Positions 11,601-23,100 of a DNA stretch of 64,000 nt are shown here, piece by piece. The notes beneath the pieces were generated by a model. The model did no database searches, was not told the origin of the DNA, and saw only the letters and a list, made by a program, of their open reading frames with translations. The stretch covers positions 186,001-250,000 of the forward strand of contig BDSL01000006.1 of assembly GCA_003116995.1 (NCBI GenBank), written 5' to 3'. The position numbers were made by a program, and so were the translations under genes. Source of the stretch: Yamagishiella unicocca (Eukaryota; Chlorophyta; Chlorophyceae; Chlamydomonadales; Volvocaceae). Every line of letters starts with the position of its first letter. Within the stretch, counting starts at the first letter, position 1.

Positions 11601-14600
11601 CGCCCCCACCATCAGGCCCTGCTGCGACAGCTTAGACGCAGCAGCCAAACTTGTAGATGAGTTGCTGCTGGCTGTAGCACCCCAGCGCGGCGGGGGCGGT
11701 GAGGGCGCTGACGGTGCAGCCGATTGGAGCGGGGCATTTCGCGCGTCTGGTGTCCCCAGCGCCGCCACTGCCGACGCCGCGGCTGCAGCCAGCTCCGCTG
11801 GTGCATTACCCGCTGCGGACGTCATCAACGTCAACGTCGTCGCTGCCACAGTGCCGTACTTGTCGGCGAAGTCTGCTGGCGCAGCCACCCCCGCCACCGC
11901 TACCACCATCGCCGTCAGGCGGGCCATCTCATTCGTGGCCGCTGACGTCCTGGGCGACGGCGGCAGCGACATCGGCGCCGTCATCAACAGCGGCGCCTCA
12001 GCGACAGTCGGAGTTGGGGGCAGTCCGTGCGCCACGCCTAGGTGGCCTTCGGAGCCCTTGCAACCACCGATGGCCCTTATGGCGGCACCTCTCAATGCAC
12101 CCGCCGGCCTTGCTAATGATGGGGGGATGGAGTGCAGCCGAGCCGATGTGTCCGCCGCATCCGGTGACATCAGCACCGGCAGCTTAACCAGCTCGACGCT
12201 GACCGCCTCCGCCACCGTCCCGGCCGCCGCTGCCGCCGACCGGTCCGTGCTCCAGGACCTGCACTCTATGGTGAAGCAGGTCATGGAGGCGCACAGGGCC
12301 AGGACGGCGGCGGCGACGGTGATGGCGGCGGCAGACAACGCCGTTGGCGACGGCAGCACGTCTCCTGCATCCGCCGCCACCACCACGTCAGCCAACATTG
12401 CAGCTGATGGCAAGAGAGTCGGCGAGATCGACAGATGCGGCGATGCCAAGCTGAGCTACAGTCCCGGCGTGATGGGCCACTCGGCGGTTCCGGAGCCAGA
12501 CACGCACGTGGTGCCGCTGCCGTGCGCCGTCACCATGCGATACCATAAGGCCCAGCCGCTGCAGTCGCTGTCGCCGTACCACGCCAGGGCTACCCGCGAC
12601 GCCACCATCAGTTCTGCCACCACCGCACCCGCCGACGCCAACATTCCCTACCCTGACTCCGAGGCCGGCGTCAGCGGAGCCGGCAGCCGGGCACTGCCGC
12701 CACCCTCCTCCCCATTCTTCCACGCCGCTTCTGTCTCCGCCAGCTGCCTGCCGCTGCACGCCGACGTCGACTCCACCTCCGCCCACGCCTACGCCAGCGC
12801 CGTGCCCGAGGCCCGCCGCTGGCTCTTCGGTAACGCGCCAGACGCGTGCCACATCTCATCCGGGCTCGTCGGCACGCGGCCCATCTACTGGATAGGCGAA
12901 TACGACAGCCCTGCGGCCAAGTACGACATGGTTGATGCGGCTGGCGCCGCGACCCTGGACATTGGCAACTGCCTGTATGCGCCCGCGTGCTTTCAGGACC
13001 CACAGGTAACAAGCGACGAGCACAGCCATGCGACTGGTTGGGTGCAAAGCGGCATCGTCAATGGGTGTGTCCTGCAGGATGCCAAAGCGAGCGATGCAAC
13101 CAGCAGAACCCACCAGCGTGTGTTCTACGTAATGCGCAGTGGGGGCGGTAGCGAGAACGTGCGCCGCCTAACACGCGGGCGCGAGAGGAACCAGCGGCTA
13201 CGTGTGACTGCTGCCCGTCAATACTGGTACACCATTAATGCATCCAGCGGAGGTTACGTCCGTTGCTCTGCTGCCTGCTGCCTTCTGCCTGCTGCCTTCT
13301 GCCTGCTGCCTGCTGCCTGCTGCCTGCTGCCTGCTGCCTGCTGCCTGCTGCCTGCTGCCTGCTGCCTGCTGCCTGCTGCCTGCTGCCTGCTGCCTGCTGC
13401 CTGCTGCCTGCTGCCTGCTGCCTGCTGCCTGCTGCCTGCTGCCTGCTGCCTGCTGCCTGCTGCCTGCTGCCTGCTGCCTGCTGCCTGCTGCCTGCTGCCT
13501 GCTGCCTGCTGCCTGCTGCCTGCTGCCTGCTGCCTGCTGCCTGCTGCCTGCTGCCTGCTGCCTGCTGCCTGCTGCCTGCTGCCTGCTGCCTGCTGCCTGC
13601 TGCCTGCTGCCTGCTGCCTGCTGCCTGCTGCCTGCTGCCTGCTGCCTGCTTGCCTGCGCTCCTTCCCGCGCCCTGCAGGGTCGTCACGTGCTGTGGGGGT
13701 ACGTCAAGGAGCTCCGCAACGTGCCGCCGGCGCCAGCGTTGTGTGACAAGTACAGCTACGCGGGCTGCGTGTCGCTGCCTCGGGCGCTGTACATCCGAGG
13801 AGACAAGCTCTTCCAGGTGGGTGGGGTGTGGCGCGGGCGCAGGTGCGGGTACGGGTGCAGATGAGGGTGAGGTTGGGGAATGAAGTGAGGCATGCACGTT
13901 TTGATAGACTGCCATGTTCATTGTGTGCCTTACAAAGCTTCTTATAACCCGCAAGTTCCACGCGTGCTAGAAAGGCTCGTCGCACTCGGCTTAGGAAGAT
14001 GCTTATGACCCACAATTCATGCGCTGTTGCAACGGTTTCCACCCGCGCAGCTGCCGCTGCCCGAGATGACGGCGCTGCGCAGCGATGTGGCGGTGCACGC
14101 GAGCCTGGTGGTTCTGACCCACGGGTCGCCGTGGCGGCTGACCGGGGTGCGTGGGCTGCACCTGGACATCGAGCTGGCAATCAGGTGCGTAGACAGGTGG
14201 AGGGCACGTTACGAGTGCAGACGCCATGCATGGTTCCCCTTCTCGTCCCATGAGGATCAACAGTAACTCAGTTGTGCACCCTCAATTCCTGTCTCCGCAG
14301 CCCGGGCACCGCCCGCCGTACGGTGTTGCTCCTGCACAGCTGGCGGCCCCACGGCCGCGGTGCTGCCGCGCTGGTGTACGACTGGACCAGCCGCCGGCTG
14401 TACGTCGTGTTCGATGCCATGCACCCTGGCCGCAAGGCCATGTGGCAGGGCGAGGCCGAACCACCGTCGCAGTTACAGCTCCTGTCGCCTTGTTGTTCCA
14501 CACGTGGCGGTGCACGGGGGCCAGAGGCCACGGCGCAGGGGCGTCAGCGGCTGACCGTGGACGAGCGGCATCTACCCAGTCATGAACATCATCACCAAAG

Positions 14601-15719
14601 CCACCCCCAGCACGGCTATCAGTGTCACGACATGCTACATGAGCACAAGCCAGACGACTGCCTGCTGTCTGATGAGGAAGAGATGTCCTGGCGGCAGCAA
14701 CGGCTGACAACAGTGCAGAAAGACGATGGTGGATGCAACGGCCCAGCTCCATCTGTACACTTGCAGCAGCAGGAGCAGCAGCAGCAGCCGCAGGTGCAGG
14801 AGCCACAGACCGAGGCTCCCTTCAGCGAGGGGGTGGAGGACTGGCTGTGGATGCGGCGGGGAAAGGCGGGTGCGTGCGTGCAGAAGCGGGGGCCGTAGGG
14901 ACTGCTGCTGCCGGGTATTGGAAAAACGGTGCCGGTTACGGCGGACATTGTAACTGCCATTGGAAGACAGGGTGTGGAAAGGGAAAGGGAGTGATGAGCA
15001 AGGAGCTTGTACGGAGCCAAGGGATTCGTTTCTAGGCTGCAGCGAGGTAGTAGTAACTGCAGCGAGGTATTGGCCGCGTCGTCAGTTAGCTTCTCGAGCA
15101 GCGACATGCATGCTAATATGTTCGAACAGCAGGCCTTGCTTGGATGGGGGTGTGAGACCCTCTTGGCCCATCTGCGTGCGTGGGGACTTACACAAGCAGC
15201 AGATAGACGGCCAATTACAGAAGACCTCATGAGAAGTTGGCGCAACACATATGATCCCGTGTGACCATCCTGGGTTTGTTAATAGTGTTGCCCTCACATT
15301 CTCACGCTGCCGGCCCCTCGTCCCTGTCCCCATTCCGACTCCAAATACTAAAACCGATCACAGGGGGCGAGCTGGACCTGCCCCCTGGTGCTCCGCTGCG
15401 GCTGCGCATCTTCCTGGACGCCTCCTGCCTCGAGGTGTTCACCGGCAGCGGCCAGGTGCTGACCACCCGGGTGTACCGGGGCCACCCGCCACAGCCGCAG
15501 CCGCACGACCACCAGCGGCCAGAAGCCGCCGCCAGTGGCGACCCGCGGGTCGTCGCGGCAGTTGACAACCCCAGCCCCACCTTTCCGGGCCCCGACCCGG
15601 GCATTGAGCTGCTGGCGGTGGGTGGCAGCTGCACCGTCGACGACCTGCACGCCTACGAGATGGATAGCGCTTGGCTGCGAGAGGAGGACGTCCCCCTGGA
15701 CGGGTTCATCCACAAATAA
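8614..15719 (+). CDS. Glycoside hydrolase family 32 protein (invertase-type), copy A, 1469 aa
   Basis: Nine exons join in perfect phase: 8614-9146, 9362-9521, 10014-10161, 10415-10618, 10838-13005, 13679-13816, 14051-14184, 14301-14869, 15364-15719. All three GH32 catalytic motifs are present: the nucleophile in GWGSDPNGP (D165), the transition-state stabiliser in WRDPW (D309) and the acid/base in WECP (E369). FSGS is also kept. A low-complexity insertion (about residues 390-885) and a shorter one follow the acid/base. The propeller then resumes (YWIGEYDS, LYAPACFQDP, HVLWGYVKE, VSLPRALYIRG). Exon 9 is the beta-sandwich (LRIFLDASCLEVF, TTRVYRG). Family members hydrolyse beta-fructofuranosides such as sucrose or fructans; the substrate here is unknown. 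No clear signal peptide is seen at the chosen ATG, which lies in frame 33 nt into an open stretch, so a 5' exon could be missing. Exon 8 adds His- and Gln-rich stretches. Confidence 0.93.
9624..9790 (+). repeat. Imperfect CTG/TTG trinucleotide repeat in intron 2 of GH32 copy A
   Basis: About 165 nt of degenerate triplets (CTG, TTG, CTA, TTC) lie in the intron between 9521 and 10014. Neither the start nor the end touches a splice site. Long Leu, Ser and Ala frames read through it on both strands are artefacts of the triplet. Confidence 0.85.
13262..13652 (+). repeat. Heptanucleotide minisatellite (CTGCCTG)n in intron 5 of GH32 copy A
   Basis: About 50 nearly perfect copies of a 7-bp unit run through the intron between 13005 and 13679, with a few CTTCTGC variants at the left end. 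Because 7 is not divisible by 3 and the unit yields no stop, all six frames stay open. This produces artefactual frames such as repeated CLLPAAC or QQAAGSR. GH32 copy B has no counterpart at the same intron. Confidence 0.97.
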
Positions 15720-15949
15720 GCGCTGCGTGGTGGGAGGTCGCAAGTGCAGGGGCAGCTGGGGAGGTCTGCTGCTGAACCGATGTCGCAGCGGAAAGCCGGC
15801 GACTCTACGCTTTGTGCTGCGTGGCTGCTGGTTGCAGGTCGCCAGCAGGTTGGCAAGAAGTGAGTGTGACATGTACACCGGTAGATAGGCGAGGTAGGGC
15901 GAGGTACATTGGAATGAAATGGGGCTCACTTCCTGCTTGATAGATGTTT
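15720..15949. other. 3' flank of GH32 copy A
   Basis: About 230 nt after the TAA stop. No TGTAA signal is visible here, so the true 3' end may lie further downstream, inside or beyond the satellite. Confidence 0.4.
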
Positions 15950-16570
15950 AATTTGACAGAAGATTAAAGCAACATAGGCTAGTCGGTACGCAACGGTCTC
16001 GCGCACTGTGAGGGCATTGCAGTTCTGGGGCAAGCAGCAATCTGCAAGAGGACCTGAAATCGGCCATGGCTGTAGCAGAACGGGCGAGGAGATTCTTACG
16101 TCTTTTATACCTTTTGGTGTACCGTTCGGCCGCTTTATCATAAGTTTCCATACCCTCATTGAAACATTTGAGGTCAGCAGCAATCTGCATTGAGGACCTG
16201 AAAACGGACGTGCCTGTAGCAGAATGGGCGGGAGTACACGTGTTTTGTGTGTTTTACAGTAATGGCCTGGTACCGTGACATTCCTCGCCAAATCCTTTCT
16301 GTGGCGTCCAAAAGGTGTTTCAGATTATCTTGTGAGGGCAGCAACAATCTGCATACAATACCTGAAAACGGCCGTGCCTGTAGCAGGATGAGCTGGAATA
16401 CACGTGTTTTTTTACCTTTTCCAGTAACGGCCTGACACGCTTAGTATTTTAGCCAAAATCTTACTGTGGAATCTAAAAGATCTTTAGGATGATGGGTAGA
16501 AGTTTTCAGGTCAGCAGCAATCTGCAATCAGGACCTGAAAACGGCCGTGCCTGTAGCAGGGATACAACAT
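15950..16570. repeat. Diverged four-copy tandem repeat between the two GH32 genes
   Basis: A core built on GCAGCAATCTGCA, then ACCTGAAAACGG and TGCCTGTAGCAG, recurs at about 16030, 16178, 16338 and 16512. The period is roughly 150-175 nt, and diverged AT-richer spacer lies between cores. The array has no coherent frame on either strand. It is more AT-rich than the genes on both sides and could be a remnant satellite or part of an old element. Confidence 0.8.
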
Positions 16571-17102
16571 AACGCAAAAGCCGCACTTGCGATAAAGCGG
16601 TCTTAATATCGCGCTGGTACCATACCCATAAACGTGTTGTGTTGGACGGACGGCGAAGCACCTGCATGCATCGCGACATGGGTCCATCCTACGGGCCTAC
16701 GCATTCGTACACTCTCACGTCATCGGATGTTTGGATCCAACGAGTGATGGTATCCAAGGCGCTGTTCTGCTGCGGCTTTGGCTAGCTAGTACCACGCCCT
16801 TCCGCAGCAGGCAACATCGCAAGCCCGCGCTGTCTGTAAATTGCCATCGAGCCGCAACGGGAATCCCACCCTGCCGGCCGTCTGTTCTTCGGGAACGCGC
16901 ACAACTGCTGCCGAAAGTTGGTGCCGCCCGTCCGCGCTAAGTCGGCTTGGTATATCTCTCAACGAAACGTCTGCGCTATTCTCTGCATCGCGCGCACCTG
17001 CCTGAGCGGAACCAAAGCACAGCAATAACTTTCCGCCTCGCGTAGCTAGCATAGACGCGCGCACTGTCCCCCACGGCCTGCGCTTCGCCAAGAAAGCCCG
17101 GC
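16571..17102. promoter_or_regulatory. 5' flank of GH32 copy B
   Basis: About 530 nt separate the satellite from the ATG at 17103. It must hold the promoter and 5' UTR of copy B. I see no clear conservation with the 5' flank of copy A and no site that I can name. Confidence 0.4.
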
Positions 17103-20100
17103 ATGGCGACGCTGTCCAATATGCCCATGAGCCCGCGGGCCTACAGCTTGGGTGCGGCTCTGTCGCCCTTCGCGGCCCTGGTATCCCAGGAGGCGCCGGC
17201 CGCCACCGGCGGCCTCGGCGGCGATGGCGCCACCTGCAGCGACGAAGACATATGGCGGGAAGCCAGTCTTGCCGCGCAGCAGCGTTGCGCCAGTGAGAGC
17301 GACCTGGCGCTAACGCCGCACAGCGCATCGTCGTCGTCCAAGTCCGCTCTGGCGTCAGCGCTGGCAGCGGCGCCGCCACCGGATGCCAAAGACTTGTTAC
17401 CGGCCGTGGCGGCTGCGGCCGCCGACAGCCGCAAGCCCGTGTTCCACGTGATGCCACGCAGCGGCTGGGGCTCCGACCCCAACGGCCCCATCTTCTACAA
17501 GGGCCGCTACCACCTGTAAGTCTGCGAGGCAGGCCAGCGGCAGCAGCCAGCTGGGGCCGGAGCGCGAGTGGGCGGATCAGGAATCGAGGGGGATCGCGGC
17601 GGGGTGAAATAAAGGAGTAGTAATTGTTACAGGGGGACCCAGACCAGAAGGTAGAGCTATCGGGCCATCGGGCCATCGGCAATAAAGGTTTGGCGGGCGG
17701 GCGCGTGTGTAGCAAGGCGGCAGGAGAGGTAGAGGTGGGCAGGGCAGTCGAGGGACGAGACCAGATCTGCGTTGCTACCCCTTTGTTAGGTCTCACGCGT
17801 CCGGCGGCTCTCTCGCGCGCGGCCATATGCTGCCACCCTCCTATCTGCTATCAGGTTCTACCAGGCCCGTCCCGGCACCTGCCAGTGGTACTGGGGCATG
17901 TGCTGGGACCATGTGGTGTCGTACGACCTGGCGCACTGGGAGCGGATGCCCATGGCGTTGGTGCCGACCCCGGGCGGGATTGACGCTGACGGGTGCTTCT
18001 CCGGGTCCATACAGGTGGGTGGCCGGCTGGCGTCTGATGGGTTTGGACGGTGTATACTATATGCGGCAAAAAACGGGGTGAAGAGCATAAGTTTGAGCCT
18101 GAGGGTTTTTGAAGAGCATAACCTTGGCGGGTTTCGACAGGGTCGTACGGGCTTGTGGTACCGGACGTACGTACGGACACACGTGGCCAGTGCAGCGAGT
18201 TGGCCCTATGCCCTGCGTAGGCAAATGCCCAGCGCAGGGACAAATCGCGCCCCTACCCGCCCCTGCCCTCCCCCCCCACTCTGCCCTCCCCCCCACTCTG
18301 CCCCCCCCCACTCTGCGCTCCGGCATACTGCCAGGTGGAGCCCCAGTCCGGCATCCCCGTGTGCTTCTACACCGCCGCCCGCCTGCGAACCAACCGCGAC
18401 GTGACTCTACCGCACCCTCCCCCTAGCCACGATATGGGGCTCAAGCACATCGAGACACAGTGCTGCGCGATTTGCGACCCAGGTGGGCGGGCGGGTCGGT
18501 GGGTCGGTGAAAATGTGACCCAAGGCGGGTGAGCGGATGGCTAGCTAGACAGAGGGATGCCATGCATGGGAGCGCTGGTGGGTCGGATCGGCGGGGTTTC
18601 ACGAGTAGGTGCTCGGCCTCGCCCCTCCTGTTGCCGGTGCACCCAGGGGCGAGGACTTCTATCTGGCCTGCGGACGACTGACTACTCCCAATCTGCCCTC
18701 TTAACTGGACCATCGCCCTACCTTGGCGCTCATCCAGACGACGAGCTGCTGGTCCGGTGGCGCAAAGTGCCCATGCCGCTGATGGAGCTGCCGCACACGG
18801 GCCAGCTCACGGCGTGGCGCGACCCGTGGTTCGTGGAGCAGGGCGACGGTCGCGGCCGCGAGTGGACCATGCTCATCGGCAGCGGCCTCAAGGACGGCGG
18901 CGGCACGGCGCTGGTGTACCGCACCCAGGACATCACAAAGGGTGGGCGCGTGGGGAGGGCCGAAGGGTGGGTCGGTGTGCAGCGGTTATAGCGGTCGTGG
19001 GGTCGTGCGCGGAGCACGACGGCGGGGGAGTCGTAAAAGTAGGTTTCAGGCTAGCAGATGTGATAGAGCGAGGGGTACGGACATGTGCAGTTGCCGTACG
19101 TAGAGAAGTACATGATGGTGTAATGCAATTTGTTGAGTGATGGACGTTTGTTTTCCAGCACCCATACGGCACCGGGCCCTGCCGTGCTGCAGGTTGGCGC
19201 TTCGAGGGCCACCTGTGCAGCTGGCCCAATCCCGGGACTGGCATCTGCTGGGAGTGCCCCTTCCTGGTGCAGTTGCAGCCGCTGCCGCTGTGTGCGCACG
19301 TGCTGCCGACCACAGACCTGGCGGCGGTGGCGACGGCGCCGACGGCGGCAGTCGCAACGGCCCTCAACGCAGCGCACCAGGTTATGATATCGGCAGCAGA
19401 TGGCACCAGCCCAGCAGCGGACCCGTCGCTGACGAAAACAGCGGCCTTGTCACCATCGGGCCCAGCGGCTCCGGAACCCGTCGGCGCTGTCTCAGCTGGT
19501 GGTTCCTGGGCGGCCACTGCACAGGAGGCTGATGCGAGTGCGGCCGCCAAGACGGCGGCAAAAGCGGTGGCGGCGGCAGCGGCGGGGTCTTTGCCGCCCA
19601 ATGCCGCCTTGTCCGTTGTGGCGGCGGCAGCGGCGGCGGTAGCTGGCACGGCCAACGGCGGCAGCGACGACGTCGACGGCGTGGACGGCGGCATTGGCGG
19701 TGGCGGCAGCACTGTGCCAGACTGTACGACGGCAAGTTTTGGGACGATCAGTACGGCAGGCAGCGGTGGGAGGGCGTCTCCGTGTGAGGACGACGACGCA
19801 GAGGCGGTCCTCATCGTCAAGGATGGCGGCATCGCCCACTGCAGCGCCGCCACCGCTGATGACTTGATCACCTACAAGGGTGAGGGCGGCGGGTCCGGCG
19901 GTGCCGTCGTCAGGCGCCGTACACCTGCCAGCGGTGTGGTATCGCCGCCACCGGTGGGCGGCGGCGGCCCCGGCGCTATTACGTCGCCGGACAGCAGCGT
20001 CCTGGCGGTGGGGTTGGTGGACACGCTGCTGCACGTCGTCGCGTCGGTGTCCTCCACGGCGGTTGGCGGCAGTAGCAGCGGTGTCGGTGTCGGTGGAGGT

Positions 20101-23100
20101 GGCGGCGGCGGCGGCGGCGGCGGTGATCGCGTGTCGCCCACGGACGTGGCAGCAGCAAGCGAAGCTGCGCGCGTGATTGCGGGTACATTGGACGGCGGCA
20201 TCGACGTTTCCGTCACCGCTGCCGGCGCCCCATCTGACGTTCCCGGTGCGGCTGCAGCCTCGACCGTGACGATTACGGTAACGCGTGCCGCCGCGCCTGC
20301 CGTCGATGGCAGTGGCGTCGTCGGCGCGGCTGCCGTGGCCGACGGCGCTGACAGCGCCGCTGCCATCGGCAGCATCACCACGGCCACCGCCACCGTTCGG
20401 GGTGGCGGCGACGATGGGACACCAGCCACTGCCACGATTCAAGTCCGGGTCACGCCCCTCTCCACCACCAGTGGCGGCGCCGCGGCAGAGGTGGCGACGG
20501 CGGCGACGACGGCGGCGGCTACAGCGGCGGCTGATGATGACGATGCGGCAGTGACGATGGAGAGCGAGCCACCGTCTGCTACCGCTGGGCGCCTCATCCG
20601 CTCCGGCAGCTTAACCAGCTCGACGCTGACCGCCTCCACCACCGTCCCGGCCGCCGCTGCCGCCGACCGGTCCGTGCTCCAGGACCTGCACTCTATGGTG
20701 AAGCAGGTTATGGAGGCGCACAGGGCCAGGACGACGGTGATGGCGGCGGCAGACAACGCCGCTGGCGACGGCAGCGGCGACCGCGTCAATGGGCCTTATG
20801 CCAGTTGCATCCCAGCCAGCGTCAAGGGGAGGGACAGCGCTGCCGATGGCGCGTGCTCCAAGCTGAGCTACAGTCCCGGCGTGATGGGCCACTCTGCGGT
20901 TCCGGAGCCAGACACCCACGTGGTGCCGCTGCCATGCGCCGTCACCATGCGATACCATAAGGCCCAGCCGCTGCTGCCGGCGGGAGCGTCTTACTCGGCC
21001 GCCGCCAACCTTGCGGACAGCTGCCTGCCGCTGCATGGTGATGTTGAGTCGACCAGCTCCCACGCGCACGCAGCCGAACTGCCCGAGTCGCGGCGGTGGC
21101 TCTTCTGCTGTGCACCGGACGCCTGCACCTACTCGATCATCTACTGGATCAGCGAGTACGACAGCGGAGCCGCCAAGTTCGACATGGAGGGCGCGGAGGC
21201 GGCCGGCCGGCCGCGCAAGCTCGACATGGGCAACGTGCTGTACGCGCCCACCTGCTTTATGGACCCACAGGTACGGCACATACAGTCGTGCATTCATATG
21301 GGGAACGGTTGCGAGGCTGGAGGTTAAATGCCTTACTATCGAGTATCGTACTTAGATTTGGGCGGACGGACAGATCGACATCGTTCGTAGGCATGTTACC
21401 GATCGATCAAGGTTGCAGGCATGCGGTGCGCTATCTGCAACATGTATCAGAGTTGCACCCTAATCTTCTGCGACTTTTCTACTGCTGGTACTCTGGTTTT
21501 GAGGGGCCGAGCTTTACTGTACATTTAGGTGCATTTCCACCTCTTAAGTTTTAGGATTATGCCGCAGCGCAGACTGCGCGTCGCACTGCTGCGGTTCGGT
21601 GCCGCCGTGGATGGTACATGAGGTGAATGATGGAAGGCATTTTGGGCATCGACGGCGGCTTGTCCTCTCTTCAAACTGGTACAGGCACCTCAGCGCACGG
21701 GTTCCCCCTCAGCAGATTTTAGATGCGTGTGTTCGTTGTGGCAAGACACCCACGCATACGGCACTTGTTACGTTACTGGCCAACCTGTAGACTCGGATCG
21801 CGAGCGATGCACGTCGCCCGATTGGTTACGCAAGTTGCCCAAAATGACACGGTTCGCTATGGGCGCCGTAGCACCCATCTGGCCGAAAGCAATATAATTA
21901 TTATTCTGGGCATCTACAGTACATACCTGGGCGAAGCTAATTCCAGTAGCAGCGTTCAGCCTTGGAGTCGTGTGTGCGAACTGCTAACGGCGGGCTGGGT
22001 GCTCTTCCCTTGCCTTGCCTTGCTGCTGTTTTGCCTCCGGGCTGTCGGCTGGTGTTGTGGTGGTTTGCCTTTGTTCCGGTGCACGTCGGTTTCTGTCTCT
22101 TTCGTCTCCTTCAGTGTCAGGCGATGTGCCCGATGGTTCTACCTTCTGGTCTGGAACCCACTGTAACCGTTATTACTGCTTACGTGTTTTGCCCCCCCCC
22201 CCGCCTGCGCTCACGCCTTCAACCCCGTCGCTGGCACCCAGGGCCGTCACGTGCTGTGGGGCTACATGAAGGAGCTGCGCAATGTGCCCGCGCCGCCCTG
22301 CCTCTGCAACAAGTACAGCTACGCGGGCTGCGTATCGCTGCCTCGGGCGCTGTACATCCGAGGCGACAAACTCTTCCAGGTGGGTGGCGTGTGGCGCGGG
22401 CGCAGGTACGGGTATGGGTGCGGGTGCGGGTGTGGGTGTGGGTGCGGATGGGGTGCGGGTTTGGAAAGTGGAATGAAGTGAGGCATCCACAAGCTCGTCC
22501 AGATGGGTGGGGTGTGTGCGGCGTGGGGGCGCGCCAACGCGGACATCCAGACAGAATTGCGAGGGCGGGGGTTATTCACCTGTCGAGGCATTGTACCCCT
22601 CCGCACCGGTTGATGGGGCAGCCAAAAAGCGCCCCTTACTTAATTCGCCTAGTAAGCGGTTGCAATACGGTTCAGAAAGCAGTGTATGACCCGCACGCCT
22701 GACATGCCTAAGCCCTCCTTCCACCCTCGCAGCTGCCGCTGCCCGAGCTGACGGCGCTGCGCAGCGATGTGGCGGTGCACGCGAGCCTGGTGGTTCTGAC
22801 CCACGGGTCACCGTGGCGGCTGACCGGGGTGCGTGGGCTGCACCTGGACATCGAGCTGGCAATCAGGTGCGTAGACAGGGGGAGGGCACGTTACGAGTGC
22901 AGACGCCATGCATGGTTTCCCTTAATTTGCCCATCGTGTTCCATCCCGTAATTCCGCATCAAGCAAGCCGTACTGTGGTGCGCGCATCCCTTCATCGCGT
23001 CACACCACCTCCCTCGCGCTCCGGTTTTGCCTTCCCTCCAACAAATCAACCCCCGTTCGTACGCCCCGCAGCCCGGGCACCGCCTGCCGTACGGTGTTGC

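Noticed and set aside
11517..12449. 310-aa minus-strand frame opposite GH32-A exon 5
   Set aside because: It is a shadow of Ala/Gly-rich GC-rich coding DNA. The plus frame joins GH32 motifs at both ends.
13235..13954. Long frames on both strands made of CLLPAAC or QQAAGSR repeats
   Set aside because: They come from the stop-free 7-bp minisatellite in an intron, with conserved GH32 exons on both sides.
19492..20442. 316-aa minus-strand frame opposite GH32-B exon 5
   Set aside because: Same cause as above: compositional shadow of the low-complexity insertion.
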